Of a stretch of 64,000 nt of DNA, positions 36,008 through 45,713 are shown piece by piece (the first letter of the stretch is position 1; every line of letters begins with the position of its first letter). The stretch lies in NCBI RefSeq assembly GCF_001894745.1, contig NZ_BBYF01000002.1:434001-498000 (forward strand). Reading direction: 5' to 3'. This DNA is from Paenibacillus sp. NAIST15-1 (GTDB taxonomy: Bacteria > Bacillota > Bacilli > Paenibacillales > Paenibacillaceae). Position numbers and translations under genes: made by a program. The notes under the pieces are model-generated. The model was not told where the DNA came from. It was given only the letters and a program-made list of their open reading frames with translations, and did not search any database.

Positions 36008-36787
36008 CTAAGATAGGTACTTAAACTGATAAGTCCATCTGAGCTTACAATTGCCGTATACCATTAAATAGTTTTTACCTCTAGGTAGCTCCAAGAAAAT
36101 ATCATTATGGTTTTTATATCTATAAATACCTGTCAAGTTTGTTTCAATGCTCTTGTCTTCCATATCAATCTCTAACATTTCACCGTTAACTAATCCGCTT
36201 AACTTGAACTCTTGTGAGCCATTTGATAAATTAATGATCCTGATATCACCATCACCAGTTTTCTCAATATCGAGAGAGGGGAAGATTGGTTCGCTACCAT
36301 CATTATCAATTACAAATTCAGTACCATTTGAGTTATTCTCGTATTCATAATAGTATGGGGTACTGATAATAGGAGAGTAGCGATAACTATCAATATTTCT
36401 CATTTCCAACTCAATGTAACCTTGCCTAATACCATTATGAATCAATTGAGAATTACCATTGAAAACGGTGTAGTATCTTTTGCTCGGATTATTCGAGAAG
36501 TACAACTCTTTATAAAAAGGCTGGATTAGCCAATTAGCTATTTCCTCTAATCGTTCTTCTGAAAAATCTACATTAAAAGTGATTTGCATTGGAATAACTA
36601 AAGGATCTCGCTCGGTATCAATAAAGTATGGACGATTCCTTCCACGAACTGAAACTTCATTAATTTTGGTAGTAGGCGCAAAAGTCTCCTGTAACATACC
36701 GCTTTTCCCGACTGTAACGTGAATAACTCCCATTGAATAACTAGAAATGCCATCATAAACAAAGTACAAATCATCATATATGGTCAA
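36008..36787 (-). CDS. Distal tail protein
   Basis: A 259-residue Dit-like protein: the N-terminal part has the ring-domain pattern SVRGRNRPYFIDTERDPLVIPMQ, then WLIQPFYKELYFSNNPSKRYY, followed by a beta-sandwich C-terminal half. TTG 36787 has GAGGTG six bases upstream and gives the normal N-terminus; a longer frame from 36844 adds a spurious hydrophobic leader. It lies between the tape measure and the spike gene, as in siphovirus genomes. Confidence 0.82.
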   Translation of the reverse strand: MTIYDDLYFVYDGISSYSMGVIHVTVGKSGMLQETFAPTTKINEVSVRGRNRPYFIDTERDPLVIPMQITFNVDFSEERLEEIANWLIQPFYKELYFSNNPSKRYYTVFNGNSQLIHNGIRQGYIELEMRNIDSYRYSPIISTPYYYEYENNSNGTEFVIDNDGSEPIFPSLDIEKTGDGDIRIINLSNGSQEFKLSGLVNGEMLEIDMEDKSIETNLTGIYRYKNHNDIFLELPRGKNYLMVYGNCKLRWTYQFKYLS

Positions 36788-36833
36788 AATAATCACCTCG
36801 AAAATAAAAAGGAGAGACCAGTAAAAGTCTCTC

Positions 36834-39800
36834 CTAGCGACCAAGTTTCTTTAATCCTTTTACAACTGTACTTAAAACATTATTAGTATCTTCTTTGCTT
36901 CCGGTCATATTGTCAACGTATAAATTCACTTGATAAATAGAACTTTCCGCAGCAGGAGTGCCTGCTGGAGTTGCAAGTTGTAAGCTTTTAAGTGGATTCA
37001 AATTAGAAATAATGTTTCTCGTAATGTCAACAAGCTTAAGCATATTAGATGTATCGTCCTTATTCAGGATTAATTCCTTCTCGTGAGCTAACAAGAACTT
37101 ACCATCTTTATTACCCCAAGCAGGAGTCATACCGCCTGTATCAAACTTTGCAATCTGTCCGTATGTAAAGTTATCCTTAGCTATTCCATACTTTTCTCTC
37201 AACTTAGCATTCTGAATAGCAGCTTGAGATTTTACTTGTTCATCTCTGCTTTGCTCCCAGATTCTTTTATTGGTTTTATACATATTAAAATCAGAATCTG
37301 ACATCCTGTCAAAAGGGGAGGGACGTGAAACGGTTTTTCCAGTAGAGTCATTCGTGCCAGAACTCGCAACGGAGCTGTAACCTAAAGCAGACAGGGAACG
37401 CTGTGCTTCGTTCATTTTGTCAATAATACTATTCTGAATACCATCTTCTACATCTTGCAAATGTGAGAGAACATCAGTTTTAAACAAATCAAATGAACTT
37501 GTAATAGAGTCAAGACTTCCGTTAATTATGTCTTCTCTTAGTTGGGTGAAGTATTGATCATTCTCTAAAATAGACTTCCAATATGTTTCTTCATCTTTTT
37601 TCTTTTTATCTAGGCTATCTTTAAGGACTTTGTGAAGATTATCTTCTGTCTTTTTGTTAACATCAATCTGCTCTTTCTTCTGATCCTTTAAGTCATTCAA
37701 CTCGCGCTCACGAAGTTCGTATGTACGGTCATTTTGCATAGTCTGGATTTCATCTATGACTTTAGCAAGATCTTCTTCAAGTTGCTGACGCTTATATCTG
37801 CCTGAATCTGAATCATCCAGAAGAAGCTTATTTATGTCTTGTTGTATCTTTGCTTGTTCTTTTTGTTTATTAGCAAGTTGCTTTTCGTAACTTTCTTCAT
37901 TCTTCTGACGACTAATCTCCTTAAGCTTTGCATCAACAATCGCATTGAAAGCATTTAGTTCGTCATCATAATCCTTCATTACCTTATCATGACGTTCGTC
38001 TTCTGATTTGATTTGTGCATCGATTGCTTCAAGTGCAGCTTTCTCAGCCTTCTTATATGCTTCGATTACTTTATTTATTGTATCATCGGCTATCTTTGAA
38101 GCCATATTGCGCTGAGCTACGGACACATCCAGTAGGGCAGATTTGTATTCGTCCATCTGGGTAATTAAAGCATCTGTTTGGGCTTTTGTGAGATCACCTT
38201 TTTTTAGGCGCTCAGTGATCCAATAAATCTCATCGTTATAAAAGGTAATCATCTTCTTGCGAAGCTGATTCTGAGTCACTAATTCTTGATTGTATTCGGC
38301 AGTACCTTCATTGTATAAGTTCTGTTGTTTTTCAGAATAAGACAGTAGACGATTATACTCAGACACAACCTTATTCCTTTTAGTTAAATACTCATTTGTT
38401 TCAGCTAATCGACCATCATCAATCCTCTTACTTGTGTCAAATATTTTAGTCTTAAGATCAGCCTGTTGCTCGGGTGTGAGATCTTTACGAGTAGCCAATG
38501 CTTTATAAGTTTTAAGCCTCTCTTGATCCATCTTGACTTCAGTAGCATTAGAGAGACGCATTTTTTCTACGCGTTTATCAAGGGCATCCATTTCATCTTT
38601 AAATCTTTGTTCACGAAGCTTTTTGACTTCAAGATTAATGGAGCGTTCATTATCTACATTTTCTTTTAGATGCTGTTTGTGTCGCTGTGCAATCCTATCC
38701 CAACCTTTGATTTGATCATCAGTTGTCCAGTTTTGCATTTCAACTAAGTATTTAAAACGAGCAACATCCTTGTTATATGCATCCTCACGAGCCTTACGCG
38801 CTTTCTCAGCAGCGTCATCCTTATCTTTCTTACCTTTTTTCTCTTTCTTTTCTTTCGAAGGGGAGACACCGAAATTCGGATCAGAAACCATATCCATAAG
38901 CTTCATGATTTCAGCTTCGCCTTGTTCTGCACTGGAAATATAGTTCTTGGTGTCAATTATGGCACCAGTGAGTGCCGCTTGCTTATCATCTATGTAGTTA
39001 TTTGCTGCCGCTTTGACACTGTCGGGTGCGCCAAATAAAGGATCAAACATTCCAGCTTTTTTACCTAGAGGATTTCTAGAGCTATCCAACTCAGATTCCA
39101 AGCTATTTAATGCATTTTTTGCATCTTGAAGGTTCTTGATTTGCTTAATTTCTACACCGTAACCACGGATACGTTGAAGAGCGTTGTTGAGAGAAGTCGC
39201 AGTGCTGGCATTTTCATTTTTAATGTCCTCTTGTACTTTTTTAAGCTTTGCTTCACGTAAAGCATTTACCGCATCTTCTTCAACTTTCCAACCATCTGCG
39301 GTTTTATATACATTATCTCGCAACTCTGGATACTTCGTAATGAGATCAAACATAGCATCAGAGGATAACGATTGCCCCTCTTTGAGCTGGTGCAGAACAT
39401 TATTTAACTCCTTAATACCATCAACTGTCTTTTTAGTTTCATCGGCTAAATCACCTGTATTAACTCCCAAGACTTCAGCAGAGTCAGCAGCATTTAACAT
39501 ATCTTCTTCAAGTTGAGCAGGAAATTTGATTCGCAATAAAGCCAATCTAACTCCGTCAAGTTGTTCTCCAGTTAGTTGAAGATCAGGAGGAAGGGTTCGG
39601 AATACATTGTCAAGATCTTGAATGGAGCTAATATTCTTATTATTGAAAGCATTAAAAAATTGATCAAGTTGCTGCGTGGTTAAATTTAAGTTACTAGAAG
39701 CATCAGCCGAAGCTAATCCCTCAAAGATTGATGACATAAGAGGGGAGATCTTTTCTCCATTAGCTTCTAGAATGTTTAAATAACCTTGGAATTTACCATT

Positions 39801-42713
39801 AATACCTTGTGCAGCTTTATTTAGATTCTGCTGTAGTTCATTATTTGCTTTATCAAACTTCTCTTGAAGCTCTTTTACATTAGATGCGTAGAACTCTCCT
39901 AACCGTTGAACACCATCTGCAAAGTTACTGTTCTTCGGATCGATTGTCGCATTCATAAAACCAGTAATGCTATATAGACCATCGTTATCTATTGGAGAAC
40001 CGCTTTCTTTACTCTTCAAAAAAGAATCGTATTTATTCCGAGCCTCATCAAGTAAACGATTAGCTTCCTCAGCTTCTTGTTTCTTTTTGCCTATAGAATC
40101 ACGAATAGAAGTTTCTTCACTGTAAAACGCGAGTGCCGCTTTTTCCCGTTCTATTTTAACTTCTTCTTGGAGAGCGGCTACTTTTTGTTGAATAGCTTTA
40201 GTATTTTGCTCGTAGGCAGAGGTTTGATTATCTAAGCCTTTAGCGGATATACCAAATCTAGACTCTAATTCTGATTCGATTTTAAATAACTTAGTTTTTT
40301 CGTCAGCAGATAGATTAGTTTGTTTAGCAAGCTTGTCGTACTGATCACCAAGTTCTTTTAAGTATTTTATATCACTTACTTTGGCAACCGTATCATTTAG
40401 GGATGTAGCAGTGTCCTCAGCAGCAATCTTCGTGTCGGTAAATTTGTTTATTAACCACTCTAGACCAGCTCCCAAGGCAACAAAAACCCCACCCACGACA
40501 GTTGCAGATAAGAGCCCTCTAATTGCACCCTTAGCCACACTAGCCGAGCCCGCTAAAAATTGCAATGCCCGTGCCAATATATTTGTACCACCAGCGGCAG
40601 CACTAGCAGCTACTGGAATACCTAAAATACCTGCTATTGTTTGGGTGATGTTTATCATTACAGTTCTAAAAGCAGCACTTAGGCCATAGATAGCCATACT
40701 TAAGACACCCAATACAACGGGAAGAACTCCAACTGTATCTGTCAGCCATTTGAATACATTACCAAAGTTTGTAGCTAGGGCAATTAGATTTACCAAGGAG
40801 TTAGAAATTACTGCATCTCCCATTGATACAGCGAGTGATTGCCAAGCTACCTTCATCTTTTCGATTCGTGCTTGTAAGGATTCCATGTATTTCTCGTTCT
40901 CGCGTGAAGCTGAACCTTGAGAATGGAGGGCAGTGTTTGTTGCATCAATGCCCATTTCATAGTTGCTCATGAGCGCCAAAAACCGATTAAGCTGGTAACG
41001 TCCTGCTAGTGTTACACCGATATTTTGCTGTTGTTCATTAGTAAGCGTATTCCATTGTTCCGCAAGATCACCAAGAATGGAATCAACTCTCCTTACATCT
41101 CCGCTCATGGTACGAATAGAAATGCCGATACCATTAAGGATAGTCTCAGCTTCGGACATTGTTGTGATACGAGAGTAAATGCTTTTTAATGAGTTGCCAA
41201 TAATTGAGCCTGATTCTCGCGTCACGGCCATAATTGCCGTTGCGTGTCCGAGTGTTTCCTCCATAGTCGCTCCGAACGTGCGTGCAGAAGAACCAGCTCG
41301 TTGCAATGCAACTGCGAGGTTCTGCGATGTAACGGCAAAATTGTTATCTATTTCGTTTATGCTATCTGCGATCTTAATACTCTTCGATGACTCTATATTG
41401 AACGCAATCATTGCGCTCGTAAGAGCATCAACTGACTCTTTAGGAGTCATTTCTGATATATTTTGCATTAATATTGCGGTTTTAGAAAGGTTGGTAGTAT
41501 CGACCTCATTAAAACCTTGTCTTGCAAAATCTATCATTACATCTAACGTTTGATTTAGAGTTCGTCCCAACTCATTACTTAAATCAATACTGTTCTGAAG
41601 CATTCCCTCAAAGTCTGTTGAACCACTCATAACTCGTTTTAACTGAGTCATTTGTGAATCAATTTCTATGATCGTATCAACAGCAGCTTGAAGAGCATGT
41701 AGACTTCCATACAATGACCCCATGGTTAATGTCCATGTTATGGTTCTACTTATTGCAGTTTTGAATGACTCAGATAAGCTTTCAATATGTGAACCAGAAG
41801 TTTTAGCGGATGCAACAATATTCTTGAGACCAATGTCAATATCAGCTAGTGCTTTTTTATAATTACTTGCTTTAGTTATCTGCCCAAAGGAGGCATTCAA
41901 CTCATCGATTTGTGATTTTACTTTAGTACTTGAACCAAATCGTCTTGTAACATCAGCAATCTTGGCTTCCATACGAGCTTTACTAAGAAGAAAATCCTCA
42001 TCTCTCTTCTTATTTTCAGCCCAAGCCTTTTCCTGAAGTTGAACAAACTTTTGTTGTTCATTTAATCGCTTCTGATTGAAAATTGAGTCTTCACGCTTAG
42101 CTACTTCATAGGCTCGTACCTGATCTAAAACTCTTGTTTCACCAAGATGTTTTTCACGCTTTTCCTTTTCGATAAACGCTTCATAGTGTGCTTTATCAAC
42201 ATCTCGGATTAGATTTCGTTCTAGTTGTCTACGTTTCTCGATTGCTTGTGCTGCATCTCTAGCATCCTTGGCGTAATCGTAGGTTTCAATGATATTACCC
42301 TTAACCTCACCGTTAGGGTGTTTTGTTACGATTTGTTTATTGTTATTGAGATTGTTTCCATAAGTTTGAACACGATATTGTTCCTCACCGAAAGCTTTAA
42401 CTACTTTTTCTCTTTCAAGCCTGAACTGTTTCGCGGCTTGTGTTGCTCTATTCATAGCATCAGTTTCATTTTTTATGTTATTAGTTGATCCTGATAGTGC
42501 ATTACTTTGTAATTGAGTAGCCTTAGTAATCTTATCAATAGAGGCAATAAAACTGCTCAAAGTTTGAGAAAGATTCTTTCCAATTTCAATATCCAATTTT
42601 ATTTTTTGTAGAGATGCATGTTTCTGAATTCGCTTTATTGCATCATTAATGTCCCCAATTGATTTGCCTTCATTGAGCGTGGCACTAATGAGTATTCTTA
42701 AATCTTTTCCCAC
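36834..42713 (-). CDS. Phage tail tape measure protein
   Basis: A 1959-residue protein, the largest in the window, whose length sets tail length. Residues 1-300 are helical. About 330-660 is the conserved TMP core (LSNELGRTLNQTLDVMIDFA, NNFAVTSQNLAVALQRAGSS, GRYQLNRFLALMSNYEM). About 680-790 contains hydrophobic segments (FGNVFKWLTDTVGVLPVVLG, GGVFVALGAGLEWL), then very long charged coiled coils to about 1700, and a Gly-containing C-terminal end. I see no lytic transglycosylase or M23 domain, unlike SP-beta YomI. The start is GTG 42713 with AAAGGAGTG upstream. Confidence 0.92.
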   Translation of the reverse strand: MGKDLRILISATLNEGKSIGDINDAIKRIQKHASLQKIKLDIEIGKNLSQTLSSFIASIDKITKATQLQSNALSGSTNNIKNETDAMNRATQAAKQFRLEREKVVKAFGEEQYRVQTYGNNLNNNKQIVTKHPNGEVKGNIIETYDYAKDARDAAQAIEKRRQLERNLIRDVDKAHYEAFIEKEKREKHLGETRVLDQVRAYEVAKREDSIFNQKRLNEQQKFVQLQEKAWAENKKRDEDFLLSKARMEAKIADVTRRFGSSTKVKSQIDELNASFGQITKASNYKKALADIDIGLKNIVASAKTSGSHIESLSESFKTAISRTITWTLTMGSLYGSLHALQAAVDTIIEIDSQMTQLKRVMSGSTDFEGMLQNSIDLSNELGRTLNQTLDVMIDFARQGFNEVDTTNLSKTAILMQNISEMTPKESVDALTSAMIAFNIESSKSIKIADSINEIDNNFAVTSQNLAVALQRAGSSARTFGATMEETLGHATAIMAVTRESGSIIGNSLKSIYSRITTMSEAETILNGIGISIRTMSGDVRRVDSILGDLAEQWNTLTNEQQQNIGVTLAGRYQLNRFLALMSNYEMGIDATNTALHSQGSASRENEKYMESLQARIEKMKVAWQSLAVSMGDAVISNSLVNLIALATNFGNVFKWLTDTVGVLPVVLGVLSMAIYGLSAAFRTVMINITQTIAGILGIPVAASAAAGGTNILARALQFLAGSASVAKGAIRGLLSATVVGGVFVALGAGLEWLINKFTDTKIAAEDTATSLNDTVAKVSDIKYLKELGDQYDKLAKQTNLSADEKTKLFKIESELESRFGISAKGLDNQTSAYEQNTKAIQQKVAALQEEVKIEREKAALAFYSEETSIRDSIGKKKQEAEEANRLLDEARNKYDSFLKSKESGSPIDNDGLYSITGFMNATIDPKNSNFADGVQRLGEFYASNVKELQEKFDKANNELQQNLNKAAQGINGKFQGYLNILEANGEKISPLMSSIFEGLASADASSNLNLTTQQLDQFFNAFNNKNISSIQDLDNVFRTLPPDLQLTGEQLDGVRLALLRIKFPAQLEEDMLNAADSAEVLGVNTGDLADETKKTVDGIKELNNVLHQLKEGQSLSSDAMFDLITKYPELRDNVYKTADGWKVEEDAVNALREAKLKKVQEDIKNENASTATSLNNALQRIRGYGVEIKQIKNLQDAKNALNSLESELDSSRNPLGKKAGMFDPLFGAPDSVKAAANNYIDDKQAALTGAIIDTKNYISSAEQGEAEIMKLMDMVSDPNFGVSPSKEKKEKKGKKDKDDAAEKARKAREDAYNKDVARFKYLVEMQNWTTDDQIKGWDRIAQRHKQHLKENVDNERSINLEVKKLREQRFKDEMDALDKRVEKMRLSNATEVKMDQERLKTYKALATRKDLTPEQQADLKTKIFDTSKRIDDGRLAETNEYLTKRNKVVSEYNRLLSYSEKQQNLYNEGTAEYNQELVTQNQLRKKMITFYNDEIYWITERLKKGDLTKAQTDALITQMDEYKSALLDVSVAQRNMASKIADDTINKVIEAYKKAEKAALEAIDAQIKSEDERHDKVMKDYDDELNAFNAIVDAKLKEISRQKNEESYEKQLANKQKEQAKIQQDINKLLLDDSDSGRYKRQQLEEDLAKVIDEIQTMQNDRTYELRERELNDLKDQKKEQIDVNKKTEDNLHKVLKDSLDKKKKDEETYWKSILENDQYFTQLREDIINGSLDSITSSFDLFKTDVLSHLQDVEDGIQNSIIDKMNEAQRSLSALGYSSVASSGTNDSTGKTVSRPSPFDRMSDSDFNMYKTNKRIWEQSRDEQVKSQAAIQNAKLREKYGIAKDNFTYGQIAKFDTGGMTPAWGNKDGKFLLAHEKELILNKDDTSNMLKLVDITRNIISNLNPLKSLQLATPAGTPAAESSIYQVNLYVDNMTGSKEDTNNVLSTVVKGLKKLGR

Positions 42714-42772
42714 TTATATAATCACTCCTTTACTTTTTGAAAGGAGTGAGTTATTCACTCCGTCCTAATTAA

Positions 42773-42801
42773 CAAAAAAATCTGCACCATAGTTGATGCA
42801 G
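42773..42801 (-). terminator. Intrinsic terminator upstream of the tape measure gene
   Basis: Minus strand CTGCATC/GGTGCAG with a six-base loop, then ATTTTTTTG. A second hairpin (GGAGTGA/TCACTCC, 42743-42761) follows just before the tape measure ribosome site. Confidence 0.75.
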
Positions 42802-42810
42802 ACCGTTTCA

Positions 42811-42978
42811 CTAATTAATTTCTTTATTTTCTATTGTTGGTGCTTCTTGGATGGGGGAGTTTAAAGTGTGAATAATATCGTTAATTGCTTGATTTTCTTT
42901 CAATCCTTGAAAGGGGACACGATCAAGAAAGACAAGAATATTATTAATAATGTCATCATTTAACTCGTATTTAGCCAT
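42811..42978 (-). CDS. Small phage protein of unknown function
   Basis: A 55-residue acidic protein starting MAKYELNDDIINNILVFLDRV, with GGGAG eight bases before ATG. It resembles short helical proteins seen near tail genes of Bacillus phages, but I cannot name a family. It lies between the homing endonuclease and the terminator before the tape measure. Confidence 0.65.
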   Translation of the reverse strand: MAKYELNDDIINNILVFLDRVPFQGLKENQAINDIIHTLNSPIQEAPTIENKEIN

Positions 42979-42995
42979 TGAATTTCTCCCTATTG

Positions 42996-44201
42996 TTACA
43001 ATGAAATGTGTCTTTTATTGACTATCGTTTTAATGTTAGATGATTGAGAAATCTTCTTCATTAGAAGGTCGAATATGTCATTTTGAGTTTTATTATTTAT
43101 TTCGTGTTGGTTGAAGTGGATGAGGTTTATATTATTACCATTGCATAATTTTATTTTATGCTCTTTTACTTTGTCGTATCTTTTATAATTATCAAGTCCA
43201 AAGATTTCAATAAAGTAAGTTTTGCAATCTAGTGTTATCATAAAGTCAAAACGATATTTTCGATCTAAATTTGGAATGTAATCTTTGTAATATATGTTAT
43301 CTATCTCATACTCAATGTTTTTCTTTTCTAGCATACACGCAAAGATATATTCTAGTTTCGATCTACATATATTCCCTTTATGAGTTTGATAGCGCTGTGA
43401 GAGATGAACAATTTTTTTATTAAATGCCTCCATAAAAGCATTTTCCCAAGAACCAAATCTACTTACATAAGTAGCATAATTAGGGTAGTTAGGATTGGAA
43501 TTTAGAATAATTTGATCTGGATATCTGCCAGTTTCCTTATATATTTCTCTAAGCTTTAGTATCATCTGTTCTTCACTCATACGTCTTGTCTTAGAAGAGC
43601 TTGTTATATCCAAGCCGACTTTTAATAGAGCATTTGAGATATTACCAAAATGACGATCATAGGTTGATGCACTATAAAATTCACTATATTTTTGACTATA
43701 CTCATTTAAATCATATGTGCTAGGAGAATGACCTAGGATTTCGCTAAGCTCTTTTAGTTTATGGAGCATATCTTTTTCTAATTGAGTATTGTTAAATTCT
43801 TTATAGTCATAACCAATCAATTCATATGCTTTTTTAATCCCACCGAATCTCTTAATATAAACACTTCCACACTGCATTGATGGATACTTTTCAATATCTT
43901 TAAGTGTTAGTAGATATTTATTATTTTTCAGATGAAGAAGCGTTGTTTCACGCAAATCATCGAGTATTTGTTTGTTACTTTTCCTATCGTTTTGATAATA
44001 TTTTTGTTTTTCTTCTGGTATTGTTACACCGGAAAGACGGATTGCATTATACCAACTTCCGAATCTTAATCGATAAACTTCAGCAGCAGGAAGTCCATTG
44101 GCCGCCTTAAAAGTTTTGGAGGTCGGAATTCCATTAGCAGTAATATAATCTTTTAAAATTGCTAATAGCTCTTCATTACTGTAAGAATTCTTTCGCAACA
44201 A
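42996..44201 (-). CDS. Free-standing homing endonuclease with four DNA-binding repeats and Vsr/PD-(D/E)XK-like nuclease domain
   Basis: A 401-residue protein. Residues 1-265 hold four homing-endonuclease-associated repeats, each ending in an aromatic-Phe-Gly motif: YRLRFGSWYNAIRLSG, YIKRFGGIKKAYELIG, YDRHFGNISNALLKVG and YVSRFGSWENAFMEAF. The C-terminal 120 residues form a Vsr/restriction-like domain (RSKLEYIFACMLE, KYRFDFMITLD, YFIEIFG with the acidic residues). This is the architecture of I-Bth0305I-type enzymes. Such genes spread by cutting phage relatives that lack them. It is inserted between the recombinase-like gene and the tape measure region. Confidence 0.78.
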   Translation of the reverse strand: MLRKNSYSNEELLAILKDYITANGIPTSKTFKAANGLPAAEVYRLRFGSWYNAIRLSGVTIPEEKQKYYQNDRKSNKQILDDLRETTLLHLKNNKYLLTLKDIEKYPSMQCGSVYIKRFGGIKKAYELIGYDYKEFNNTQLEKDMLHKLKELSEILGHSPSTYDLNEYSQKYSEFYSASTYDRHFGNISNALLKVGLDITSSSKTRRMSEEQMILKLREIYKETGRYPDQIILNSNPNYPNYATYVSRFGSWENAFMEAFNKKIVHLSQRYQTHKGNICRSKLEYIFACMLEKKNIEYEIDNIYYKDYIPNLDRKYRFDFMITLDCKTYFIEIFGLDNYKRYDKVKEHKIKLCNGNNINLIHFNQHEINNKTQNDIFDLLMKKISQSSNIKTIVNKRHISL

Positions 44202-44213
44202 TATCTCCTTTAT

Positions 44214-45227
44214 TTACCCAAATATTTGATTCTTCTCTTCTTCAAAATCTCGAAGATCATAAATTTGTGTTGTTGAAATGTTTTCATGATGTGCAACGTA
44301 CTTACTCACCAAGTTAATATCTACACCTGATTCAAGTAGGTGAGTGATACAGGAATTCTTAAATATATGGACGTTTATGCGTCTTTCAAGAATATCGGAG
44401 AGTGTGTTGGCACAAAAATCATCTGCCCAAGTCTGAGACATTTTATCAATTTGTCCATTATATTTAGTTGTAAAGATGTGCTCATGTTCGTAACCTCTAA
44501 CTTCAATCCATTTCTTTAAGTGGGGGAGAACATCAAGAGGCACCATATATTGCAATATTTTCCCATCATCGCCACGCCCCTTACCCCTTACATTATGGGT
44601 AACGACATAAGTTTGCCCTTCTGGAACTTCATAGTCTAATATCTCTGTTTTAAATTGAATGATTTCAGAACGTCTTGCTCCAACCCGAAATGCTGTTGCC
44701 AGCCAAGCCATACCTAAATAGTTTTCATCATCTTCAAGTACAGACATCATTAAGTCATACTCATCTTTTGTTACTTTTACCTTCTCGTATACTCGATTCT
44801 TCGGTATAGCAGGTAGACCACGAGTGAAATTCCTAAATGTTCTATAATTCTCGTCATCTTCAGCAACTATATTCTCAATATAATTACACAAACTTGACAC
44901 AGAAGCTTTTCTAAGGCTAATAGCACTGGACGACATTTTTCTATTATCCCTAATAAAACTCAGATATCTTAAATAATCACGCTTGGTAAGCTTATAGAAT
45001 GGTTTGTTTTGCATCGAATTGCATATGTACCAACCAAACTGCTTTAAGCAGCTTGTATATTGTTTTTTAGAGTCTGGACTAAGACTTTGTGTAGATATAT
45101 ATTCTTCAACCAAACTCCTATAATCTTCATTAACCTTTAGCCACATTTCCTCAGTTACTTCTGGTAATTTCTTTGCTGGTTCACGTAAAATATTTTTATT
45201 AATTTTCTTTTTAACCAATAACATCAC
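44214..45227 (-). CDS. Tyrosine recombinase-like protein inside the tail module, catalytic Arg replaced
   Basis: A 337-residue phage-integrase-fold protein: N-terminal SAM-like core-binding domain (residues 30-125) and C-terminal catalytic domain. Expected residues: Arg I in GARRSE (R185) is present, the HxxR box reads HIFK (H287, K290 in place of Arg II), H314 and Tyr323 (STTQIYD) are present. Loss of Arg II suggests weak or no strand cleavage. SP-beta has a comparable gene (yomM) at the same place among tail genes, away from its true serine integrase. Here too it is far from attL and cotranscribed with tail genes, so it is probably not the integrase. GTG 45227 or ATG 45224 can start it. Confidence 0.82.
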   Translation of the reverse strand: MMLLVKKKINKNILREPAKKLPEVTEEMWLKVNEDYRSLVEEYISTQSLSPDSKKQYTSCLKQFGWYICNSMQNKPFYKLTKRDYLRYLSFIRDNRKMSSSAISLRKASVSSLCNYIENIVAEDDENYRTFRNFTRGLPAIPKNRVYEKVKVTKDEYDLMMSVLEDDENYLGMAWLATAFRVGARRSEIIQFKTEILDYEVPEGQTYVVTHNVRGKGRGDDGKILQYMVPLDVLPHLKKWIEVRGYEHEHIFTTKYNGQIDKMSQTWADDFCANTLSDILERRINVHIFKNSCITHLLESGVDINLVSKYVAHHENISTTQIYDLRDFEEEKNQIFG

Positions 45228-45236
45228 CTTGTTTAA

Positions 45237-45713
45237 TCATTTTACATTTAACCCTCTCTTAAGCATCCCTTTCTTAAGTGCTTCTATATGCTTCCCATTG
45301 GCCTTAAGCCTATCAGCAGTATCCTGATAGAAATCACGAGGGTAGGGCTGATTCTTATAGATCCTTGAACGTTCCCATGTATAACCAGTACCAGTAACCA
45401 TGATCTCATCGATTGGTCGACCATAGTCATCATCATCACCAGTAGTTACGTTCTCAATCGAGATAGTATGATCATCAACTAACTCAACTTGAATGTTCTC
45501 AATACTGGATAAGCCTTTCTCACCACGTAACTCACGTCTAACATATTGACTTGGATCATATTGACTAAAAGTAACCTCTTGAATAGTTTCGCTCATTTCT
45601 TGTCTTGCAGTAGGAGCCACATCTGACTTCAAAGATTTTGCAGATTGTGACTCTATATACTTGAATAGACTTTTAAGATCTGAGAAATCATTTTTCGGCA
45701 TCTTTGTTCTCAT
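45237..45713 (-). CDS. Phage tail-module protein of unknown function
   Basis: A 158-residue acidic protein with a predicted helical first third, a central beta part (VELVDDHTISIENVTTGDDDD) and a basic helical end. It overlaps the upstream 45688 gene by 26 bases; a second possible start is ATG 45701. Its place between tail tube and tape measure fits a tail completion or assembly factor, but I recognise no family. Confidence 0.65.
   Translation of the reverse strand: MRTKMPKNDFSDLKSLFKYIESQSAKSLKSDVAPTARQEMSETIQEVTFSQYDPSQYVRRELRGEKGLSSIENIQVELVDDHTISIENVTTGDDDDYGRPIDEIMVTGTGYTWERSRIYKNQPYPRDFYQDTADRLKANGKHIEALKKGMLKRGLNVK

Noticed and set aside
44214-45227. The tyrosine recombinase-like gene as the prophage integrase
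   Set aside because: It is 20 kb from the left junction, inside the late operon, and lacks the HxxR arginine. SP-beta-like phages use a serine recombinase at the prophage end, expected beyond this window.
45688-45713. Programmed -1 frameshift joining the two frames before the tape measure, as in classical tail chaperones
   Set aside because: The downstream frame is offset by +1, not -1, and no slippery heptamer is present in the overlap. The second gene has its own ATG.
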